A DNA stretch of 22,502 bases. It comes from Sergeia podlipaevii. Its lineage: Eukaryota; Euglenozoa; Kinetoplastea; Trypanosomatida; Trypanosomatidae. How positions within the stretch are numbered: the stretch's first letter is position 1; each line of letters opens with the position of its first letter. The notes under the pieces are model-generated. The model had not been told where the DNA came from. It ran no database searches and saw only the letters and a program-made list of their open reading frames with translations. Made by a program: the position numbers and the translations under genes. The stretch is from the NCBI GenBank assembly GCA_030849805.1, contig JASANZ010001962.1, positions 5,044 to 27,545 on the forward strand, given 5' to 3'. Below are positions 15,792-22,502 of this stretch, in pieces.

Positions 15792-18700
15792 TTACCACTG
15801 TACATCACTGAAGGAGCCGTTACCAGGCTGGAACACCTCTTCCAGCTCATCCTCAGTCACCAGTGCTGGGTGGAGGCGTCGGTCAACAGCCTTGGTCACA
15901 CTCGACAACTTCAGGAAGATGACATCACCCTGATGAAGTTCGAGTTCCACAACGCCGGAAACGTCCTGTGAGAGGAAACGAATGGCTTCCACTGCGGACT
16001 GGGTGTGCTTCTCCGAGTACTGGTTAATGCTGATGCCCTGCGACACATGACGAGAGTAGGCACGAAACAAGTCTGCGGAGGAACGATCAAAGGAGGCCTC
16101 GTATAGGAAAGAGAGACCCTTGGAGAGCAAGTTCATGCCAGGGGCCTCGTACATCGCGCCGTCACGCGTGCGAGAGACACCCACGCCGTTGCGACCAGCG
16201 ATCTCGTTGGCCATCTGCAGCGCCAACAGCGGCGTCACCTCCGTGCCGTTGATGTTCACACAGCGTGCGTCCTTGAAGGTGAGAGAAACAAACTCGGGTG
16301 TAGAAGAGCACTCGCGAATGGGACGCACGTACGTCGGGGCCGGCAGCTCGCGCACATCGTCGCAGTAGTACGTGTTGCCGCACACAGAGCTGTGCACGAG
16401 GCCGCCCTTGCCGCTCGTGGCTTTGATGCCGTGCTTGCGCAAGAATGCAATCTGGTCCGCCTCCGTGGAGAAGTCCTCATGTAAACGGCTGTCCCTCCAC
16501 GCGTTGTACACGCCCATCTTGGGGGCATTCATCTGAACGTACTTCTCAAAGCCTGCCTCCTTCTTGTTCTGCTTAGAGCTTTGCGCCACGACGGTCATGT
16601 TGCGCTGCTTCATGACGCGCAGCAAGTCGTTGCCGAAGATGTGCCATGAAAGCTTCGACAAGTGCCAGTTTTGTGTCTCATCGTGAGACTCGCACATAAT
16701 GAGATCAAACGCCGCGTTGGCGATCTCAGAGCGAAGGTCCACCACCTCCACAGGCACGTTAAAGTCCTTGAAAGACTCCTCAAATCGGTCAATGTTCAGC
16801 CCACCAAGATAGGCGTGGAAGCAGGTAATGTCAAGACCCTCCTGATGCAGCCGCAGCGCGAGTACCTTGCTATCGGTGTTGTTGGTGATCATGAGGCCCA
16901 CCTTGTGGGTTTGCAGAACTGCGCAGTTGTTGTTCTCGATCTTGTGGTAAATCTTAGGGACATAGTGACGGAAAGACTCAATTTCAAGCGACGACGCAGG
17001 GATCTCAAAGGACTCGCAAAACATCTTCACGATGTTGGGTTCTGTGAGCAGCGGCACGTTGAAGTCGACGGCGAGGCGGCGGACCCAGTAGTCCGGCGGC
17101 GCGGTGGCGCGGGTACAACGGCGCAGCATAAAGTCACGCTTCTTGTCGCGGATTTGAATGACGAGGTCAAACTTGTTCTTCGCCGCCACTGCAAGCTCGT
17201 ACTGTGCCTCCTCGCCCTCTCCCACCTCGTTGCGTTGCGTGAGTACATGATGAGGAATACCGAACTCTGACAACACTGGAGCAGACGCACGGGACGTGTA
17301 AATCTTAAGCGTCTTGGCCAAGCGCGCAATGTACGGACACAATGCCTCCGTCACGCTATCCTGATCGCAAGAAACAAAAACGCCGAGCTTGGGGATGCGG
17401 AAGTTCTGGCATAACATGGCCTTGAGAAATACCTCGTGCTTGTCGCGTCCGAAGACACCGATCTCGCCCGTGGACGCCATCTCCACACCAAGAATAGGGT
17501 CGGCACCACCGAGCCGGTTAAAGCTAAACATGGAGGCCTTGCAGCCAATGTGGGTCATCTTTGCTCGCTTGATCGGCACAAGGCTATGATTCCTGCTCGA
17601 GAGGAAGGCTGACACCATCACCGCAGGGAAAGAGATACCAAGAGTCTTAGAAACAAATGGGACGGATCTGGAACTTCGCACGTTGGCCTCAATAACGCGC
17701 AGCTGGCCCTGAGGAGTCAGCAAGAACTGCACATTCATTGGGCCCACCACATCGAGCTTCTCCGCAATGCGGGTCACGGAGTCGTAGATCTTCTTCATGG
17801 TGTCCTTGTCTGTGTTCTGAGGGGGCAAGAACATGGTGGCGTCACCAGAGTGCACACCAGCGTGTTCAACGTGCTCGCAGATGGCATAGCACAGCACACG
17901 GCCATGATGGGCGACGATGTCCACGTCGTACTCCATGGCGCCTTCGTAGTACTTGCTCACAACAACTGGATGCTCACCCGATACAAGTGAGGCCTCCTCT
18001 AGGTAGCGCGTAATGTCCTGCTGATTGGCAATGACAGCCATGGCGGACCCACTCAGTACGTAGCTGGGACGCACAAGGGCGGGATATCCCACCTTGGAGC
18101 AGAACTCGTGCACCTGCTCCACCGACGTCGCCGACACCCACTCGGGCTGCGGCACGTCCAAGTCATCGCACATCTTCGAAAACTTGTTGCGATCTTCCGC
18201 CATGTCGATGTTGGAGGGGTCAGTGCCCAGGATTGGAAGACCGTGGCTCTTCAGACGGAGGGCCATATTCTGAACAATCTGCCCACCCAGGGAGATGATC
18301 ACACCGCGGCACCGCTCCTTGGTAAGGATATCCAGCACGGTCTCCTCGGACACCTCGTCAAAATACAAACGGTCGCATTCGTCGTAGTCCGTCGACACCG
18401 TCTCGGGGTTGTAGTTAATCATAATCACCTTGTTACCGAGTCGGCGCAGCTCCTTCGCCACCAGCACACCGCCGTAGTCAAACTCCACGCTGTTGCCGAT
18501 GCGGTAGACACCACACCCGAGCACCGCGTACATGCGTTCCGTGAAGGGTACATCGTCCTTCTGCGCATTGTAGGTGGAGTACAGGTAGCAGCACTGCGCC
18601 GCGGGGTACTCACCAGCGACGGTGTCGATCTGCTTGATGAGCGGCATTACGTTGAGCGCTACGCGCTGCGCGCGCACATCATCGCTGGTGCAGCCGAGGT

Positions 18701-21299
18701 ACTTGGCGAGCTGCTTGTCACTAAAGCCGTGTGCCTTCATATCAAGCAGACAGGCACGCGGCATGGCCGTCACCTTGCCGCCATACTCCGCCACGATGGC
18801 GCGCTGTAACTTGACGAGACGCTCCAGCTTGTACAGAAAGAATTTAGTGATCTTTGTGATGGCGTAAATGTCCTCCACAGTGTGCCCCTTCTCGAAGGCG
18901 CGGCAGAGAGCAAAGATGCGGTACGGCGTAGGGGCACGGATGTGGTACATGTAGTCCCAATCATCTGCCTCAAACCTCTTCGGGACGTCAAAGCCGATGT
19001 TACCGGGGTCCACCATGCGCACCGCCTTCTGCAGCGCCTCCTCAAAGGTGCGACCAATTGCCATCACCTCACCGACGCTCTTCATCATGGAGCCAATCTC
19101 CTCACTGACCATGTTGAACTTGTTTAGGTCCCATCGTGGTGCCTTGACGACGATGTAGTCCAAGGAAGGTTCAAAGCACGCCATGGTGGTCTTGGTCACG
19201 CCGTTCGTAATTTCAAAAAGTCCTTTGCCAAGCGCAACTTTCGTTGCCACATGCGCAAGCGGGTAGCCGGTGGCCTTAGAGGCAAGCGCCGACGAGCGCG
19301 AAAGACGAGCGTTGACCTCGATGATCACGTAACGATGAGAGTTGGGCTCCAAGCCGTACTGAATGTTGCACTCACCTACAATACCAAGATGGCGAATAAC
19401 CTTGATTGAGGCACTGCGCAGCATGTGGTACTCGTCATTACTGAGCGTCTGTGATGGTGCGACGACGATGGATTCGCCGGTGTGCACGCCCATAGGATCA
19501 AAGTTCTCCATGTTGCACACAGTGATACAGTTATCGTAGATATCGCGCACCACCTCGTACTCGATTTCCTTCCAGCCCGCCACGCTCTCCTCAAGCAGCA
19601 CCTGTGGGGAAATAGCGAGGGCCACTTCCACTTTGCGCAGTAGCTCTGCATCCGTGTGCACGATGCCGCTTCCTTGTCCGCCTAGACAGAAGGCGGCGCG
19701 AACCATCATGGGGTAGCCGATCTCCTCCTTGGCCGCCATCGCCTCCTCGACACTCGTCACGGCAGCAGACTTCGCCACCTGCTCGTTGATCTGCAACAGC
19801 GTGTCTCTAAACAGTTCACGGTCCTCTGTGACAGCGATGACAGAAACGGGGGTGCCAAGCACTTGTACGTTGTACTTGCGCAGAATGCCCTGTTGATCAA
19901 GCTGTATACCGCAGTTGAGGGCGGTCTGCCCACCCCAGCCCAGCATAATGGCGTCGGGCCTCTCCTTTTCAATAACGCGCTCCACCGCATCTACAGTAAG
20001 CGGCACGAAGTAGATGTGATCGGCCATCTCATCGTCGGTCTGCACAGTGGCAATATTCGGATTGATGAGCACCGTCTCGATGCCCTCCTCACGCAAAGAC
20101 TTGAGACACTGAGACCCGCTGTAGTCAAACTCGCCGGCCTGAGCAATAACAATGCCGCCAGCACCGAGCACGAGCACCTTGCGAGGTTTAAACTTGATCA
20201 TCTCCTGTACCTTGGACTCCTTCACACGCTTCACATACTCACTAAACAGGTACTCCGTATCCTGCGGACCGCAGCGGCCTTCGGGGTGGAACTGCACGCT
20301 GCAGAACGGCTTCGTCTTGTGCCACAAGCCTTCGTTGCTTGTGTCGTTAGGGTTGGTGAAGTACTCTATCCACTCGTCCTCTGGCAGAGACTTAAAGTCC
20401 ACCGCAAAGCCGTGATTCTGGGTCGTGATGACAACTCGACCATCCACGTTACATTTGCACGGCTGGTTCTGACCACGGTGGCCGTACTTCATCTTGTAGG
20501 TCGTACCACCGGCGGCGAGGGCCAGCATCTGGTTGCCCATGCAGATACCAAAGATGGGCTTGTTCTGCTGAAGTGCCCAGCGCACGCTGCGGATGGTGGC
20601 CGTGCACATTTGCGGGTTGCCAGGGCCGTTGGTGACGAAGAGGCCGTCATACACCTCGGTCGTGATATCCCAATCATGTGGAACAACGATGAGGGTGACG
20701 TCGTACTGAAGCAGGCAGCGCAGCGTGTTTAGCTTCACGCCCATATCAATCACCAGTATGATGAGGGTGCCATGTCCATAAGTGGTACGGGTATTGGTGC
20801 TCACCTCAGCAACCAAGTTGCGGGTGTTGGGATCTGCAAAGGGGACGTCGTGGTCAGCAATGAGAAGCTTGCCCAAGGCCGTGCCCATGTCGCGAAGCTT
20901 CAGCACAATGCTACGCGTATCCACCATCATCATACCCGGGATCTTGTTCTTGCGCAGCCACTCACCAAGTGGCTCGTACATCTGCCAGTGGTCAGGCTGA
21001 TCGCAGTACTCCTGCACCACCACGGCACTCACGTGGATCTTGCCCCCAGCGCTCTCAAAGTACTTGGTCATGCCGAAAAAGTCCTCTTCAACAGGGGGAA
21101 TACCGTAGTTGCCGACCATGGGAGAAGTGAAGACGAGGATCTGGCCTTGGTAGGAAGGGTCCGTGAGGCTCTCGGGATAGCCCACCATGCCTGTCGCAAA
21201 AACCACCTCTCCAGCGACGCTTTCCTCGTAGCCGAAGGAGTAGCCTTCGAACCGTTCTCCGCCGTGGAGGACGAGAGATGCCTTGGAAAGATCCTGCAT
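15792..21299 (-). CDS. CPSII: Carbamoyl-phosphate synthetase II, glutamine-dependent, with argininosuccinate-synthase-like C-terminal extension (1835 aa)
   Basis: Makes carbamoyl phosphate from glutamine, bicarbonate and two ATP, the committed step of UMP synthesis. Residues about 1-365 are the glutamine amidotransferase, with the triad C253 (GICMGNQ), H338 and E340 (FHPE). Residues about 372-920 and 922-1300 are the two CPS halves, each with an ATP-grasp fold: RAAFCLGGQGSG at 534-545 and EVNARLSRSSALASKATGYP at 661-680 in the first, RPSYVLSGSAM at 1077-1087 and EANVRSSRSVPFVSKTLG at 1204-1221 in the second. About 1300-1440 is the MGS-like allosteric region. Bacterial CarA plus CarB total roughly 1450 residues; the remainder here (about 1466-1800) resembles argininosuccinate synthase and is listed separately. 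The protein is not fused to ACT or DHO, unlike animal CAD. The frame is open upstream to 21359 only through a TTG codon; 21299 is the first ATG after the predicted acceptor and fits CarA N-termini. Stop TAA; no SKL-type end. It is the first gene of the run seen here. Confidence 0.97.
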   Translation of the reverse strand: MQDLSKASLVLHGGERFEGYSFGYEESVAGEVVFATGMVGYPESLTDPSYQGQILVFTSPMVGNYGIPPVEEDFFGMTKYFESAGGKIHVSAVVVQEYCDQPDHWQMYEPLGEWLRKNKIPGMMMVDTRSIVLKLRDMGTALGKLLIADHDVPFADPNTRNLVAEVSTNTRTTYGHGTLIILVIDMGVKLNTLRCLLQYDVTLIVVPHDWDITTEVYDGLFVTNGPGNPQMCTATIRSVRWALQQNKPIFGICMGNQMLALAAGGTTYKMKYGHRGQNQPCKCNVDGRVVITTQNHGFAVDFKSLPEDEWIEYFTNPNDTSNEGLWHKTKPFCSVQFHPEGRCGPQDTEYLFSEYVKRVKESKVQEMIKFKPRKVLVLGAGGIVIAQAGEFDYSGSQCLKSLREEGIETVLINPNIATVQTDDEMADHIYFVPLTVDAVERVIEKERPDAIMLGWGGQTALNCGIQLDQQGILRKYNVQVLGTPVSVIAVTEDRELFRDTLLQINEQVAKSAAVTSVEEAMAAKEEIGYPMMVRAAFCLGGQGSGIVHTDAELLRKVEVALAISPQVLLEESVAGWKEIEYEVVRDIYDNCITVCNMENFDPMGVHTGESIVVAPSQTLSNDEYHMLRSASIKVIRHLGIVGECNIQYGLEPNSHRYVIIEVNARLSRSSALASKATGYPLAHVATKVALGKGLFEITNGVTKTTMACFEPSLDYIVVKAPRWDLNKFNMVSEEIGSMMKSVGEVMAIGRTFEEALQKAVRMVDPGNIGFDVPKRFEADDWDYMYHIRAPTPYRIFALCRAFEKGHTVEDIYAITKITKFFLYKLERLVKLQRAIVAEYGGKVTAMPRACLLDMKAHGFSDKQLAKYLGCTSDDVRAQRVALNVMPLIKQIDTVAGEYPAAQCCYLYSTYNAQKDDVPFTERMYAVLGCGVYRIGNSVEFDYGGVLVAKELRRLGNKVIMINYNPETVSTDYDECDRLYFDEVSEETVLDILTKERCRGVIISLGGQIVQNMALRLKSHGLPILGTDPSNIDMAEDRNKFSKMCDDLDVPQPEWVSATSVEQVHEFCSKVGYPALVRPSYVLSGSAMAVIANQQDITRYLEEASLVSGEHPVVVSKYYEGAMEYDVDIVAHHGRVLCYAICEHVEHAGVHSGDATMFLPPQNTDKDTMKKIYDSVTRIAEKLDVVGPMNVQFLLTPQGQLRVIEANVRSSRSVPFVSKTLGISFPAVMVSAFLSSRNHSLVPIKRAKMTHIGCKASMFSFNRLGGADPILGVEMASTGEIGVFGRDKHEVFLKAMLCQNFRIPKLGVFVSCDQDSVTEALCPYIARLAKTLKIYTSRASAPVLSEFGIPHHVLTQRNEVGEGEEAQYELAVAAKNKFDLVIQIRDKKRDFMLRRCTRATAPPDYWVRRLAVDFNVPLLTEPNIVKMFCESFEIPASSLEIESFRHYVPKIYHKIENNNCAVLQTHKVGLMITNNTDSKVLALRLHQEGLDITCFHAYLGGLNIDRFEESFKDFNVPVEVVDLRSEIANAAFDLIMCESHDETQNWHLSKLSWHIFGNDLLRVMKQRNMTVVAQSSKQNKKEAGFEKYVQMNAPKMGVYNAWRDSRLHEDFSTEADQIAFLRKHGIKATSGKGGLVHSSVCGNTYYCDDVRELPAPTYVRPIRECSSTPEFVSLTFKDARCVNINGTEVTPLLALQMANEIAGRNGVGVSRTRDGAMYEAPGMNLLSKGLSFLYEASFDRSSADLFRAYSRHVSQGISINQYSEKHTQSAVEAIRFLSQDVSGVVELELHQGDVIFLKLSSVTKAVDRRLHPALVTEDELEEVFQPGNGSFSDVQW
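15900..16904 (-). other. Argininosuccinate-synthase-like domain at the CPSII C-terminus (residues about 1466-1800)
   Basis: Read against the argininosuccinate synthase consensus from memory, the order of segments fits. KVGLMITNNTDSKVLALRLH (1466-1485) lies where the ATP-binding strand and SGGLDTS loop belong, but the signature is lost. GFEKYVQMNAPKMGVYNAWR (1583-1602) matches the QVRFE...PWRD region. FKDARCVNINGTE (1675-1687) matches the FEKGxPVxING segment, AGRNGVG (1701-1707) the GxxGVGR turn, and AMYEAPGMNLL (1715-1725) the GVYETPGxxIL segment. VSGVVELELHQGDVIFLKLS (1780-1799) matches the tGxVrlkLykGn strand near the end. With the P-loop gone, argininosuccinate synthase activity is unlikely; a structural or regulatory role is inference. 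Confidence 0.75.
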
Positions 21300-22502
21300 G
21301 AGTAGAAGAGGAGAGCACACGTATGCACAAGAGAAAGATATTTTCTTTTCTAAGCTCAAATAAACGCACGTGTAACTTTGTATAAAATGATGCTCTCAAA
21401 AAAAATGGCAGCGAACGCAAAAAGAAAGGAAAAGAAAAAGAAAGGTGGAAGAAAAAAAATGATATTTAAATTCTTCTCGCTTTGCTTTCTTTTTTTTTTT
21501 AAGAAATAGTCAACGGTGGCTTGATACTCTGATGTTTCTTTCTCTTTTATATATGTTCTTTTTTTCCCTTTCTTCCTACTCGTTCTTCCGTATCGCCAAA
21601 AGGGAAAGAAAAGGAGAGAAATACAATAGTAAAGGAGAGAAAGAAAAATTACAGAAAGAGAAAAGAAACAAACGAGTTCAAGTAATTAAATTTAAGTTAA
21701 GTATAAAAAAAAAAAAGATATGTGGTGTCGCTTCTATATATCTTATCTTTTACTTTCAAAGAAGGAAAACTACTTTGCTTCTTTTCTTATAAGAAAAAAA
21801 AACGAGCTGCTCCCCACTAAAAGATAGTTAAATGCGATGGTGTCGTCGTTCAGCGATCTATATATGTTCACTATTGAACTATAGCCTTCTGATATTATTC
21901 TACAGTAGCAATTGTCAAAAAAAAAATCACTCACAGTAGATCAACACTAAAAGTATTTTTATAAAAAAAAGAATATATATGTTTATCAAATATATGCTGT
22001 GGTGTATGTGTTCCTAAAATGGTTGAGCGCGCGTAAAAGAAAAAGAGAGCGACAAAAAGCAACTTTTGGAATAAATAAATAAAAAAGAGAGAGAGAGGAA
22101 AAAAAGACAGTATAAGGTACTTGAGATATAAAAAAAAAAAGCGACTCATCCCCACCTCTTACGTATACACACAAACATGTAAATGTATTGGCAAGTACAT
22201 CTGCCTACTTAGCCGTGGCAACGCTTTCACCCTCATCTACCTTTCTGTAGTAGAAGCACTCGCCTCTATTATTCCTTTTTACTTTTCTTCTTCTTTCAGT
22301 GTACATAATCCTTCCCCTCCCCCCTTCCATTATTTTTTCTTTCGCTTCACCGCATATGCCTGCATATCAAGAGAATCGCACAGTCTACAGATTTTTCTCT
22401 CTCTCCTTATAAATATCTGGCACAGTGACTGCGCAAGGATCCACTGCTTGCATTCTACATAGCAGAAGTGCCAGCCTTCCCCCCCCCCCTTCCCCCCCCA
22501 TG
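21300..22502. other. Region upstream of CPSII to the window end
   Basis: 1203 bases, A/T-rich, without a supported gene. The left part is purine-rich on the plus strand (21418-21460, 21598-21715). The right part is pyrimidine-rich on the plus strand (22259-22340) and includes a tract ending in CAG at 22297-22299. The window closes with C11-TT-C8 (22479-22499) and then ATG at 22500-22502. It may be the 3' flank of another minus-strand gene or the divergent start of a plus-strand one; the sequence does not decide. Confidence 0.5.
21395..21396 (-). promoter_or_regulatory. Predicted spliced-leader acceptor of CPSII
   Basis: The coding-strand pyrimidine tract at about 21418-21460 is followed by the first AG here after a further T8 run. 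The 5' UTR would be about 95 bases with no ATG before 21299. Confidence 0.45.

Noticed and set aside
19863..20732. Plus-strand open frame of 289 codons opposite CPSII (also 18108-18809 and 20772-21305)
   Set aside because: All are antisense to conserved CPSII domains and have no family resemblance.
22121..22462. Plus-strand open frame of 113 codons near the window end
   Set aside because: It starts in an A-run and is S/F/Y-rich spacer translation; no family resemblance, and it runs through the candidate acceptor.

Overview
The window is nuclear DNA of a trypanosomatid (Kinetoplastea); I cannot fix the genus. The evidence is: intron-less genes all on one strand, long A/T-rich spacers with pyrimidine tracts on the coding strand (the signals for trans-splicing and polyadenylation), an OMPDC-OPRT fusion in the reversed order ending in the peroxisome/glycosome signal SKL, and a fumarate-type (family 1A) dihydroorotate dehydrogenase very like the trypanosome enzyme. 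Seven protein-coding genes are supported, all on the minus strand, so transcription runs from high to low coordinates. I see no tRNA, rRNA, transposon or CRISPR array.

In transcription order: carbamoyl-phosphate synthetase II (15792-21299), dihydroorotase (12886-14121), OMP decarboxylase-orotate phosphoribosyltransferase (10550-11935), aspartate carbamoyltransferase (8316-9299), dihydroorotate dehydrogenase (6591-7532), an unrecognised protein with a mitochondrial-type N-terminus (4388-5368), and a large RS-rich protein built on a degenerate DEAD-box helicase fold (140-3556). The first five genes encode all six steps of de novo UMP synthesis: bicarbonate/glutamine to carbamoyl phosphate, carbamoyl aspartate, dihydroorotate, orotate, OMP and UMP. 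CPSII, ACT, DHO and DHODH lack a C-terminal SKL-type signal and are probably cytosolic. Only the fused OMPDC-OPRT carries one, so orotate would be converted to UMP in the glycosome.

The spacers are about 0.8-1.7 kb and hold homopolymer runs and simple repeats but no convincing extra gene. Upstream of each gene a pyrimidine tract on the minus strand is followed by a first AG, and in all seven cases the first ATG after that AG is the start codon chosen here. This supports starts that are shorter than the longest open frame for four genes.

Two proteins stand out. (1) CPSII has a C-terminal extension of about 370 residues that I read as a degenerate argininosuccinate-synthase-like domain, with the ATP-binding SGGLDTS signature lost but later landmarks kept. 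(2) The 1138-residue protein looks like a catalytically dead DEAD-box helicase (Walker A, DEAD, SAT and HRxGR motifs eroded) with a long arginine/serine-rich insertion in its first RecA domain, an RGG patch and polyglutamine tracts.
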